Source of the DNA: Bacillota bacterium
Lineage (GTDB): Bacteria > Bacillota_I > Bacilli_A > Erysipelotrichales > Erysipelotrichaceae
DNA length: 42,671 nt
Assembly: GCA_023249475.1 (NCBI GenBank)
Contig: JAHFCO010000019.1
Span: 1-42,671 of the forward strand
Direction: 5' to 3'
Numbering within the stretch: the first letter of the stretch is position 1; every line of letters begins with the position of its first letter. The position numbers were made by a program, and so were the translations under genes. The notes beneath the pieces were generated by a model. The model was not told where the DNA came from. It did no database searches and worked only from the letters and a program-made list of their open reading frames with translations. Positions 1 through 7,760 of this stretch are shown in pieces.

Positions 1-79
1 TGAAAAAGACCTTTAATCCATTATCGAGCGTCGTTTCGGTGACTTTCTCGTTGAGTTTCTTGTTTTCGTAGGTAATCAT
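1..79 (-). CDS. M16-family peptidase, YmfH-like (partial, N-terminus only)
   Basis: Only the first 26 codons are in the window. The reading frame starts at an ATG whose complement is at 77-79 and overlaps the stop of the upstream M16 gene as ATGA. The residues TTLDNGLKVFF resemble the opening strand of M16 (insulinase-like) peptidases, where a T-x-x-NGL-x-V motif is typical. In Bacillus and Listeria a YmfF-like gene is followed by a YmfH-like gene, and YmfH carries the zinc-binding HxxEH motif. That motif would lie outside this window, so catalytic competence cannot be judged. The assignment rests on the short N-terminus and the pairing with the neighbouring gene. Confidence 0.7.
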   Translation of the reverse strand, partial: MITYENKKLNEKVTETTLDNGLKVFF

Positions 80-1311
80 TGCCCCTCCTTCAACCCGACC
101 GTATAGGAAACGATCGGCGTCCAGGTCGATACCGCTTCTGTAATCTCGTCGAATTTGACTTCCATGATTTTCGCGATGGCGGAATCGAAGGTTTCCTCGC
201 GTCGCGTCAAAATGCGTTGGTGGTGGAAATTGATGATCGACGTGGCATCGTCGCCGGCGGACTTGATGGACGAAACCATCATGTCTTTGGCGGTCTGCAG
301 GAGTTTCGGTTCGAAGTCGCCCAAACGGAGCAGATCGATCTGCGCTTCGATCAGGCGTTCGACTTCTTCCTTCTTTTGTGCGTCGATGCCGGTCGAGACC
401 GAAACGACCCCGTCGAACTGGACTATCCCGGAATAAATCGAGTAGCAGAGCGAACGGGCTTCCCTTACTTCCCTAAAAAGAAGCGAATTGGGCAGTTGAC
501 CCAACATCACGACCGCCAGGCGGTGCGCCGTGTATTTCTCATCCAACACGTCGCGATGGATCGTGTAGAGGCGGATCAGATTGGTCTGTTCGATGTCGCG
601 TTGGGTATGACCCGACCTGAACTCGCTGGCATCCAGCGCATAGGCGCTGTCGATTTCATTGTGCTCGTCGAGGAACGAAAACGCGTCGCGCAAGGTGTTG
701 ATCATCTCCGGGGCGTCGAAGTCCCCGACGGCGAAACAATCGAAACGGTCGTTTTCGATCAGATCGCGGTAATAGTCCCGAAGCTGGTCGACCCCGATCG
801 CTTCGACGACTTCCTTCTTCCCTTGGCTGAAGACCGATAAGGGATACGCCTCCCCCGCCAATCCGCAGGCTTGGATCATTGCGTATTGGGACGGGTTGTC
901 TTCGTAGCGCAACAACGACGCCAGGACATTGGTTTTGGCCTCGGACAGCGTCGCTTCGTTGATCAAAGGAAAACGCAGAAGGTCCGCGATGAACGCGTCC
1001 GCCTTCTCGAAGGGTTTGTCTTGCGCATAGCGGTCGCTGATGGTCTTGAAGCGGAATTCCAGTCCGTGGGCTTTCCCATAGGCGGTGGTCTTGGAATCCA
1101 CGTTCAACCCGTAACACGCGTCGCACACCGCCGCGATGTCGCTTTTCTTGGGGTAATGTTCGCTGCGGTCGATCAAGATCTGCGCCAGTAGATTGCGCAT
1201 GCTGACGTAGGGTTCTTCGTTTTTCCCCAAAAAGCGGATCGAACAGGTGACGTCCTTGAACTTCTCCGTTTCCATGACGTGAAACCGTCCGCTATGCTGA
1301 AATGTTTCCAT
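76..1311 (-). CDS. M16-family peptidase-like protein, YmfF-like
   Basis: 411 residues, the usual length for one M16 half-protein. The C-terminal half carries the M16-like segment REARSLCYSIYSGI followed by a GIDAQKKEEV stretch. The zinc-binding HxxEH motif expected about 50-60 residues in is absent; that region reads RNLLAQILIDRSEH. The protein is therefore probably the non-catalytic partner of the YmfH-like protein encoded next, as in YmfF/YmfH pairs. A ribosome site AAGGAG lies upstream of the ATG at 1311. The pair sits beside the nucleoside ABC importer genes as in Listeria, although a plus-strand NAD gene island now separates them. Substrate is unknown. Confidence 0.85.
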   Translation of the reverse strand: METFQHSGRFHVMETEKFKDVTCSIRFLGKNEEPYVSMRNLLAQILIDRSEHYPKKSDIAAVCDACYGLNVDSKTTAYGKAHGLEFRFKTISDRYAQDKPFEKADAFIADLLRFPLINEATLSEAKTNVLASLLRYEDNPSQYAMIQACGLAGEAYPLSVFSQGKKEVVEAIGVDQLRDYYRDLIENDRFDCFAVGDFDAPEMINTLRDAFSFLDEHNEIDSAYALDASEFRSGHTQRDIEQTNLIRLYTIHRDVLDEKYTAHRLAVVMLGQLPNSLLFREVREARSLCYSIYSGIVQFDGVVSVSTGIDAQKKEEVERLIEAQIDLLRLGDFEPKLLQTAKDMMVSSIKSAGDDATSIINFHHQRILTRREETFDSAIAKIMEVKFDEITEAVSTWTPIVSYTVGLKEGQ

Positions 1312-1346
1312 TGTTTCGCTCCTTCATCGCACTTTGTTTTGTGTGA

Positions 1347-1352
1347 TATAAT
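1347..1352 (+). promoter_or_regulatory. Extended -10 promoter for pncA-pncB
   Basis: TATAAT is preceded by TG one base upstream (TGATATAAT), an extended -10 element. No good -35 box is visible. It lies 22 bases before the pncA ATG, with the ribosome site GAGGTGAT in between. The divergent M16 gene probably uses an overlapping promoter on the other strand. Confidence 0.65.
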
Positions 1353-1373
1353 ATTCTTAATCGAGGTGATAAC

Positions 1374-1964
1374 ATGCGATCCCATCCTAAGAAACCGAGG
1401 GAGTTGCTTGTGGTTGTCGACATGGTCCGCGGATTCATCGAGACCGGTCCGCTGAGCGACCCCGCGATTAGCACCATTATCGATGAAAACGTCGAATTAA
1501 TCAAGGAGTTTACCGAACGCGGTCAGAGTGTCGTGGCGTTCAGGGATGCCCATGCTGTCGATTCCAAAGAATTCGACTTCTATCCGCCGCATTGTATCGA
1601 CGGTACGGTCGAGAGCGAACTGGTCGCTGCGATCAAGGCGTATGAAGACCGTATGGTCGTGGTCGAAAAAGACACCACCAACGGATTTCTCAGCGACGGG
1701 TTCCAGCGGTTCATCAAGGAAAACGAACCCTTCGACCGCATCGTCGTCACCGGGTGTTGCACGGATATCTGCGTCCTTCAGTTCGCCCTGACGATGAAGA
1801 CCTACCTGCAGCAAGCCAAACTCGATACGAAGATGATCGTCGTGGAAGACGCGGTCGAAACCTTCGACCTGCCCGGCCACCCCCGCGATGAGTTCAACGG
1901 ATTTTCATTCAAACTGATGCGAAGCGCCGGGATCGAAATCCTCCCCCATTTGGAAAGAGAGTAA
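1374..1964 (+). CDS. pncA: Nicotinamidase (isochorismatase-family cysteine hydrolase)
   Basis: 196 residues. Predicted to hydrolyse nicotinamide to nicotinate and ammonia, the first step of deamidating NAD salvage. The isochorismatase-fold catalytic triad is visible: D16 (VVVDM), K99 (VVVEKD) and C133 in the TGCCTDICV motif. Metal-binding positions are consistent with D58 and H60 (FRDAH) and H73 (PPH). A strong ribosome site GAGGTGAT precedes the ATG. The nicotinate phosphoribosyltransferase gene begins one base after the stop codon, which strongly supports nicotinamidase over other isochorismatase-family activities. Confidence 0.9.
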   Translation: MRSHPKKPRELLVVVDMVRGFIETGPLSDPAISTIIDENVELIKEFTERGQSVVAFRDAHAVDSKEFDFYPPHCIDGTVESELVAAIKAYEDRMVVVEKDTTNGFLSDGFQRFIKENEPFDRIVVTGCCTDICVLQFALTMKTYLQQAKLDTKMIVVEDAVETFDLPGHPRDEFNGFSFKLMRSAGIEILPHLERE

Positions 1965-1965
1965 T

Positions 1966-3402
1966 ATGCACACACAAGACATTACGATGATGACCGACTT
2001 TTACGAATTCACGATGGCCTATGCCTACTTCAAGGAAAAACGACATGAAGAAATCGCCTATTTCGATATGTTCATCCGTCGGATCCCCGATGGCGGAGGC
2101 TATTTGATTTTCAACGGGCTGAACCGTTTGATCGAGGCGATCCAAAGTTTCCGCTTCACCGAGGAACAGTTGACCTATCTGCAGCGTTCCAACGTGTTCG
2201 ACGACGAGTTCATCGATTACCTGCGCCATTTGAAGCTGAACCTGGACATCTGGTCGGTCGAAGAAGGCATGCCGGTGTTTGAGAACGAGCCCTTGGTGAC
2301 CGTCCGCGGCACCTACATCCAAGCCCAGCTGATCGAAACCTTGCTTCTCCTATGCGTCAACTATCCGATCCTGATCACGACCAAAGCGAGCCGGATCGTG
2401 ACGGCGGCGCGTGGTCGCGCGGTGATGGAGTTCGGTGCGCGACGCGCACAAGGCATGGACGCTTCGCTTGAAGGCGCCCGTGCGGCGGTGATCGCCGGAT
2501 GCGTCGGCACCTCCTGCACCCTGGCCGGGATGAAGTTCGGGATCCCCATTTCGGGAACCATCGCCCACAGCTACATCCAACTGCATGAAAGCGAGTATGC
2601 GGCTTTCTTGAGTTATTCTCAGATCCAACCGAAGAACGCGATCCTGTTGGTGGATACGTACGATACGCTCAAGAGCGGCGTACCCAATGCGATCAAGGTC
2701 GCGCAGGATTTCCTGATCCCCAACGGATATCGATTGAAAGGCATCCGCCTCGACAGCGGCGACTTGGCCTACCTATCCAAACGGGCGAGGAAAATGCTTG
2801 ACGACGCCGGCTTGACGGATTGTAAGATCCTGGCGTCCAATTCGCTGGATGAAGAAATCATCGACGACCTGATTTTACAGGATGCGAAGATCGACTCGTT
2901 CGGGGTCGGGGAGAACCTGATCACGTCGAAGTCTTCCCCCGTCCTGGGCGGCGTCTATAAAGTCGTTGCATATGAAAAAGAAGGTGAGATCGTACCCAAG
3001 ATCAAGATCAGCGAAAACATCGAAAAGATCACCAATCCCGGGTTCAAGAAACTGATCCGTTTCTACGACAAGGACACCCATAAGGCGCTGGGCGACCTGG
3101 TCTGCATGGCGGATGAAGTCATCCCGTATGACAGCTACACCCTGTTCGACCCCGTGACGCCTTGGAAAAAGAAGGTCATCACCAACTACACCTATAAACA
3201 GCTTCAAGTCCCTGTCTTCGTGAACGGCAATCTCGTGTATACGACCCGGGATACGCTTCAGACGCGCGATTTCTGTAAGGAACAGATGGAGACCATGTGG
3301 GATGAAGTCAAGCGTCTACGCAACCCGCATCGCTATTACGTCGACCTCTCAATGACGTTGTGGAACTTGAAGAACCGCTTGATCGAAGAAAACAGGAAAT
3401 AA
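1966..3402 (+). CDS. pncB: Nicotinate phosphoribosyltransferase
   Basis: 478 residues, typical for the Gram-positive long form. It converts nicotinate, PRPP and ATP to nicotinate mononucleotide, the product later adenylylated by NadD (encoded at 29073-30101). Visible family features are the N-terminal TDFYEFTMAY motif, FGARRAQG at about 156-163, the GT-x-AHS segment with the phosphorylated histidine near H201, and the RLDSGDL phosphate-binding motif. It starts one base after the pncA stop codon and ends just before a clear terminator, so pncA-pncB is a two-gene operon. Confidence 0.94.
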   Translation: MHTQDITMMTDFYEFTMAYAYFKEKRHEEIAYFDMFIRRIPDGGGYLIFNGLNRLIEAIQSFRFTEEQLTYLQRSNVFDDEFIDYLRHLKLNLDIWSVEEGMPVFENEPLVTVRGTYIQAQLIETLLLLCVNYPILITTKASRIVTAARGRAVMEFGARRAQGMDASLEGARAAVIAGCVGTSCTLAGMKFGIPISGTIAHSYIQLHESEYAAFLSYSQIQPKNAILLVDTYDTLKSGVPNAIKVAQDFLIPNGYRLKGIRLDSGDLAYLSKRARKMLDDAGLTDCKILASNSLDEEIIDDLILQDAKIDSFGVGENLITSKSSPVLGGVYKVVAYEKEGEIVPKIKISENIEKITNPGFKKLIRFYDKDTHKALGDLVCMADEVIPYDSYTLFDPVTPWKKKVITNYTYKQLQVPVFVNGNLVYTTRDTLQTRDFCKEQMETMWDEVKRLRNPHRYYVDLSMTLWNLKNRLIEENRK

Positions 3403-3415
3403 TCGCTGAATCCCG

Positions 3416-3450
3416 CAAGACCGAAGATCCCTCTCCGGTCTTGTTTTTTC
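3416..3450 (+). terminator. Intrinsic terminator after pncB
   Basis: An eight-base stem, CAAGACCG (3416-3423) with CGGTCTTG (3436-3443), has a 12-base loop and is followed by a run of six T. It closes the pncA-pncB unit. Confidence 0.9.
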
Positions 3451-3485
3451 TTAATTTTTAGCCATGGTGAAACACCAATTTATTG

Positions 3486-3491
3486 TATAAT
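3486..3491 (+). promoter_or_regulatory. Probable -10 box for the acetyltransferase-like gene
   Basis: TATAAT is preceded by TTG, 30 bases before the ATG at 3522. No convincing -35 box is seen. The ribosome site is GAGGTAAAG. Confidence 0.5.
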
Positions 3492-3521
3492 AGATGAAGA
3501 ATCTGTAAACGAGGTAAAGCG

Positions 3522-4055
3522 ATGCGTAAACTAAGAAAAGCGATGATACGGGTCTTGGGGATCCCTTTCCATGAAATCCTGGTTTTTCTCAACGGCGGGG
3601 TGTTGAAACTGAAACGTCGGCTGATTCGCCTGAACGACGGGTTCATGAAGGACCTTTTGGTTTATTCTTATGAAAAGAAACTCCAAAAAATGGGGAGTTG
3701 GATCGGTTATCGATGCGTCTTCGAGACAGACCCCGTCTTCCCGCATGGAATCCAAGGGATCTTCATCTCCAACGGGGCGAAGATCGGTAAGAACTGCGTC
3801 ATTTTCCAACAGGTGACCATCGGATCCAATACGATCGAAAACCATCCTTTCTTCGGTAGCCCCCGCCTCGGGGACAATTGTTATCTGGGCGCCGGTGCGA
3901 AACTCATCGGAAAGATCACGCTTGGCGACAACGTCAGGGTCGGGGCGAACTGCGTGGTCGTCAAAGACGTCGGCTCGGATTGCGTGGTCGTCGCCCAAAG
4001 TCCCCGGATCATCCAAAAAGAAGCGTTGGATAACCAGTACCACGACTACAAGTAA
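3522..4055 (+). CDS. Serine acetyltransferase-like hexapeptide-repeat transferase
   Basis: 177 residues. A left-handed beta-helix is indicated from about residue 70 by repeated I/V-G-x-x hexapeptides (GAKIGKNC, PRLGDNC, GKITLGDNVRVGANCVVVKDV), ending with the AQSPRIIQ tail that resembles the serine acetyltransferase NPAR end. H75 in FPHGIQG corresponds to the conserved HPG/HG region, and FQQVTIGS resembles the YQGVTLGG motif. The N-terminal helical domain of true CysE is replaced by a short basic segment. It could therefore be a short CysE that supplies O-acetylserine, or a sugar O-acetyltransferase for surface polysaccharide. No cysK or glycosyltransferase gene is adjacent to decide. Confidence 0.75.
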   Translation: MRKLRKAMIRVLGIPFHEILVFLNGGVLKLKRRLIRLNDGFMKDLLVYSYEKKLQKMGSWIGYRCVFETDPVFPHGIQGIFISNGAKIGKNCVIFQQVTIGSNTIENHPFFGSPRLGDNCYLGAGAKLIGKITLGDNVRVGANCVVVKDVGSDCVVVAQSPRIIQKEALDNQYHDYK

Positions 4056-4062
4056 GCACCAT

Positions 4063-4104
4063 AAAAAGAAAACACACTCCGCGATATGCGGAGTGTGTTT
4101 GTTT
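4063..4104. terminator. Bidirectional terminator between convergent genes
   Basis: A perfect 12-base stem, AACACACTCCGC (4071-4082) with GCGGAGTGTGTT (4088-4099), has a five-base loop. An A-rich left flank and T-rich right flank let it serve both the acetyltransferase-like gene (plus) and the nucleoside importer operon (minus). Confidence 0.9.
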
Positions 4105-5057
4105 TAACGTTTGCCTGCGTCGTAGGGTTCCCCGGCGGCACGGGGTGCGGCGGAGTTCTTCGAAGAGAAGGCCAGTACGATCAAGGTCGCCAGATACGGT
4201 GTGATCTTGTAGATGGCGGGGTCGAGGCTGAGATCCGCCAAGAACGGAATGATGGTCGACGTCGAGGCGATGGTCTTCATCATCCCGAAGAAGAACGCGG
4301 CGAAGAGGATGCGAGAGGGTTTCCATTGACCGAAGATCAATACCGCCAACGCCAAGAAACCATACCCCAGGACGCTACCGCTGAAATTGGTGCTGATGGG
4401 GACGACGAAGATCAATCCGCCCAAGCCCGCCAAGGCGCCCGACAACATGACGCCGGTATAGCGCATTTTGATGACGTTGATCCCGGCCGAATCGGCGGCT
4501 TGCGGGTGCTCGCCGCAGGCACGCAGACGGAGACCGAAACGGGTTTTGTACAGGATGATCGAAGCGACCACCAGGATTCCGATCCCGATGTAGGTCGTGA
4601 TGTAGACGTTCTGGAAAATCAGGTTCCCGATGACGGGGATATCGCCGAGCAGCGGCACCTTCGGGATACGGAAATTGTTCTCAAAGTCGATCTGCGAAAC
4701 CCCTTGGACCATCCGTGCGGTGTAGACCGCGAACGCCGGGGCGAAGAGGTTCAACGCGGTGCCGGAGATCGTCTGGTTCGCCTTCATGTTGATGGATGCA
4801 TAGGCGTGCAAGAGGGAGAACAGGACCCCGACGATGATTGCGATGAACATGGCGAGGATGAAGAGGAGTTGAGGCGGAATCGATCCCTGGAACGTTTTGA
4901 TGAAGAATATGCTGAAGAACGCTCCGATGACCATGATCCCTTCCAAGGCGATGTTAACGATACCGCTTCGTTCGGAAAACATTCCGCCCAAGGCGACGAC
5001 GACCAAAGGGACCGTGAACAACAACGAATTCTGAAAGACGAAATAGATGGTATCCAT
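4104..5057 (-). CDS. nupQ: Nucleoside ABC transporter permease (NupQ/YufQ-like)
   Basis: 317 residues, highly hydrophobic, with about eight to ten membrane segments. The N-terminal ERSGIVNIALEGIMVIGAF motif is characteristic of BPD_transp_2 permeases that partner BMP-family lipoproteins. It should form the membrane channel as a heterodimer with the product of the upstream permease gene and import purine nucleosides. The start ATG overlaps the stop of the preceding permease gene (TAATG), showing tight coupling. It is the last gene of the importer operon and ends at a bidirectional terminator. In Bacillus this family imports guanosine and related nucleosides; substrate here is inferred. Confidence 0.92.
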   Translation of the reverse strand: MDTIYFVFQNSLLFTVPLVVVALGGMFSERSGIVNIALEGIMVIGAFFSIFFIKTFQGSIPPQLLFILAMFIAIIVGVLFSLLHAYASINMKANQTISGTALNLFAPAFAVYTARMVQGVSQIDFENNFRIPKVPLLGDIPVIGNLIFQNVYITTYIGIGILVVASIILYKTRFGLRLRACGEHPQAADSAGINVIKMRYTGVMLSGALAGLGGLIFVVPISTNFSGSVLGYGFLALAVLIFGQWKPSRILFAAFFFGMMKTIASTSTIIPFLADLSLDPAIYKITPYLATLIVLAFSSKNSAAPRAAGEPYDAGKR

Positions 5058-6133
5058 TATTTACCCTCCGTCCGTTTCTTGAAGAACGCACTGATCTGTT
5101 CCCTGAAGAACAAGGAGAAGGCGCTGAGATAGATGATCGCAGCCACCATGATGCTGATGACTTCCGGAACGAATTTATAGAGTTGCATGTAGAAGCCGCC
5201 GACGTTGATGTAGGCGACGAAGATCGCGGCGAAGATGATGCCGATCGGGTTGCTTAAGCCCAGCAAGGCGACGGGAATCCCGTTGAACCCTTCGGCCGCC
5301 AGGATATCGACGACCTGGATGTGTTTCCCCGATCCCGCCAAATAAAGCAGACCTCCGCCCAACCCGGCGAACGCCCCGGCGATGACCATCGACAACAGAA
5401 TGTTCCGCTTCGAATTCATACCGGCGTATTGGGACGCCGAACGGTTGTAACCGCAAGCCTTCAGCTCATAGCCGAAGGTCGTTTTCTCCAAAACGATGTA
5501 GGCGATGATCGCGACGAGGATCGCGATGATGATGCCAAGATTGACGTTGGACCCGTTGAACAAGGTATCCAGCCCGACCTTGGGGATGATGGCGCGCGTC
5601 GGCGTCATCGATTGGTTCCGTGCCGCGTCGAATACCGTTTTTACGACCATGAAATTCACCAAGTACATCCCGATGTAGTTCATCATGATCGATGCGATGA
5701 CTTCGTTGACATTCCGATAAGCTTTGAGGAATCCCGGGACCAACGCCCACAATCCCCCGGCGACGAACGCACCGGTCAATGCGACCAGCCACAAAATCTC
5801 GGTCGGAATGAAGGTCGCCTTGACGGCGATGAAGACGGCGGTGAAGGCCCCGATGATGAACTGTCCGGACGCCCCGATGTTGAAGAGACCGGTTTTGAAG
5901 GCGAACCCGACGGACAAGCCGGTCATGATGATGGGCGTCGCCAGATAAAGCGTCTGACCCAAGCCTTTCATCCCGCCGGTGAACCCGCCGGACAAGATCG
6001 TCAAGAAACCACCGACCGCATTGGCCGGATTACTGATGAGCAATACGATGAAACCGAAGACAAAACCGAAAATGATCGAGAGGATCGACGCGGATGCGTT
6101 CTGGAAGCCTTTTGACTTAAGAAGCTTGTTCAT
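5057..6133 (-). CDS. nupP: Nucleoside ABC transporter permease (NupP/YufP-like)
   Basis: 358 residues with multiple hydrophobic segments and the BPD_transp_2 motif FKTGLFNIGASGQFIIGAF near residue 80, which is typical of the longer permease of nucleoside importers. The region after LEKTTFGYELKACGYN matches the conserved cytoplasmic coupling loop that contacts the ATPase. The start overlaps the ATPase gene stop as ATGA. It pairs with the shorter permease encoded next. As an integral membrane subunit it would share one double ATPase and one lipoprotein receptor. Confidence 0.92.
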   Translation of the reverse strand: MNKLLKSKGFQNASASILSIIFGFVFGFIVLLISNPANAVGGFLTILSGGFTGGMKGLGQTLYLATPIIMTGLSVGFAFKTGLFNIGASGQFIIGAFTAVFIAVKATFIPTEILWLVALTGAFVAGGLWALVPGFLKAYRNVNEVIASIMMNYIGMYLVNFMVVKTVFDAARNQSMTPTRAIIPKVGLDTLFNGSNVNLGIIIAILVAIIAYIVLEKTTFGYELKACGYNRSASQYAGMNSKRNILLSMVIAGAFAGLGGGLLYLAGSGKHIQVVDILAAEGFNGIPVALLGLSNPIGIIFAAIFVAYINVGGFYMQLYKFVPEVISIMVAAIIYLSAFSLFFREQISAFFKKRTEGK

Positions 6134-7656
6134 TCGATCACCTCTCTCTTGGATCCGGACATGTAGAGACCCAGTTCCTGTTGGGAAACGACTCGCGGAT
6201 CCGCCTGACCCACCAACTCCCCTTCATACATGACCAAGATGCGGTCGCTGACGTTCATGACTTCGATCATTTCAAGGGAAACCAGTAGGACGGCCTTCCC
6301 GGCGTCCCGTTGTTCGACCAGTTTTTTGTGGATGTATTCGATCGCGCCGACATCCAGTCCGCGGGTCGGTTGGACCGCGATCAACAGATCCGGGTTCTTG
6401 TCGATCTCCCGCGCGACGATCGCCTTCTGCTGATTGCCGCCCGACATGCTGCGGGTCTTCGAATTGGCCCCTTCGCCGCTGCGGATATCGAACTGTTGGA
6501 TCAAGTCGGTTGCATGTTTGTAGATGGCTTCGAATTTCAAGAAACCGTTGTTTTGATAGTCTTTTTGGAAGTAGGACTGCAGAACGAGGTTTTCCGCCAG
6601 GTTATAATCCAAAACCAGTCCGTGTTTGTGGCGGTCTTCCGGTATATGCGAAATCCCGGAAACCGAACGCTGACGTATGGTCGAATGGGTGATGTCCGAA
6701 CCTTTGAAAAGCAACGAACCCGACTCGATCGGCGTCAACCCGGTCAAGGCATAGACAAGGTCCGTTTGACCGTTGCCTTCGATCCCGGCGATGCAAAGGA
6801 TCTCGCCGCGCCGTACCTTGAAACTCACGTTGTTGACGGCGTTCTTGTGACTGTGTTTCGACTTCACCACCAGATTCTTGACTTCAAGGATCACTTCACC
6901 GGGTTTTTGCTCCCCTTTTTCGACTTCGAACAAGACTTTCCGTCCGACCATCATTTCCGACATTTCTTCTTTGGACGTCGTCGCCACGTCGACCGTCGCG
7001 ATGTATTTCCCTTTACGCAAGACCGTGACACGATCGGCCACCTGTTTGATCTCGTTCAACTTATGCGTGATAAAGATGATGGACTTCCCTTCCGAAGCGA
7101 GATTCTTCATGATTTTCATCAGTTCGTCGATTTCCTGCGGGGTAAGCACGGCGGTCGGTTCATCGAAAATCAAGATTTCGTTCTCGCGATACAGCATTTT
7201 CAGGATTTCGACCCGTTGTTCCATCCCGACGGAAATGTCGGAAATCAACGCGTCCGGATCGATGAATAGATTGTATTGCTTTGAGATCTTTTCGACTTTC
7301 TCGCGTGCGTCCTTCAACTTCAAAAACCCGTTTTCCACGGTTTCGACGCCAAGCACGACATTCTCGAGCACGGTGAAATTGTGGACGAGTTTGAAGTGTT
7401 GGTGCACCATCCCGATACCATACTTCTTGGCATCGTTTGGGTTATGGATCTTCGCTACCTGACCATTGACCTTGATGGTTCCTTTTTCGGCTTTATACAA
7501 ACCGAAAAGGACGCTCATCAGAGTCGATTTCCCCGCTCCGTTCTCGCCCAACAACGCATGGATCTCACCTTTGCGGACTTGCAGGGTGATGTCGTCGTTG
7601 GCGATGATACCGGGGAACTCTTTTGTGATATTCAGCATTTCGATTACATATTCCAT
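6130..7656 (-). CDS. nupO: Nucleoside ABC transporter ATP-binding protein, two ABC domains (NupO/YufO-like)
   Basis: 508 residues from the ATG at 7656, which has AGGAG eight bases upstream; a longer frame upstream is not supported. The first ABC domain has Walker A LLGENGAGKST, a divergent signature (SVGMEQRVE) and Walker B ILIFDEP. The second has a lysine-free Walker A (GIEGNGQTDL), an intact signature SGGNQQK, and AVQPTRGLDVGA at Walker B. This asymmetry is normal for the RbsA/YufO type, where one composite site hydrolyses ATP. It energises the two permeases encoded downstream. A terminator hairpin separates it from the lipoprotein gene, so it is probably made at lower levels. Confidence 0.93.
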   Translation of the reverse strand: MEYVIEMLNITKEFPGIIANDDITLQVRKGEIHALLGENGAGKSTLMSVLFGLYKAEKGTIKVNGQVAKIHNPNDAKKYGIGMVHQHFKLVHNFTVLENVVLGVETVENGFLKLKDAREKVEKISKQYNLFIDPDALISDISVGMEQRVEILKMLYRENEILIFDEPTAVLTPQEIDELMKIMKNLASEGKSIIFITHKLNEIKQVADRVTVLRKGKYIATVDVATTSKEEMSEMMVGRKVLFEVEKGEQKPGEVILEVKNLVVKSKHSHKNAVNNVSFKVRRGEILCIAGIEGNGQTDLVYALTGLTPIESGSLLFKGSDITHSTIRQRSVSGISHIPEDRHKHGLVLDYNLAENLVLQSYFQKDYQNNGFLKFEAIYKHATDLIQQFDIRSGEGANSKTRSMSGGNQQKAIVAREIDKNPDLLIAVQPTRGLDVGAIEYIHKKLVEQRDAGKAVLLVSLEMIEVMNVSDRILVMYEGELVGQADPRVVSQQELGLYMSGSKREVIE

Positions 7657-7724
7657 GGGTATTTCTCCTATGTTGGAATTATATCTTATTTTGACCGAAA
7701 ATGGTGCATTTGTTGGCACTAAAC

Positions 7725-7751
7725 ATAAAAAAGCGGACCTTTCGGTCCGCT
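7725..7751 (-). terminator. Intercistronic terminator between lipoprotein and ATPase genes
   Basis: Read on the minus strand, AGCGGACC and GGTCCGCT close a GAAA tetraloop (stem arms 7744-7751 and 7732-7739) followed by a run of T. Because the ATPase and permease genes follow without an evident promoter, this probably works as a leaky terminator giving excess lipoprotein over membrane subunits. Confidence 0.85.
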
Positions 7752-7760
7752 CTGGATTCA

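Noticed and set aside
4086-5132. A 348-residue open frame opposite the nucleoside permease gene
   Set aside because: It is antisense to a well-recognised permease. Its composition is very rich in charged residues (Asp, Glu, Arg), typical of the reverse strand of a hydrophobic protein gene. No ribosome site or family resemblance.
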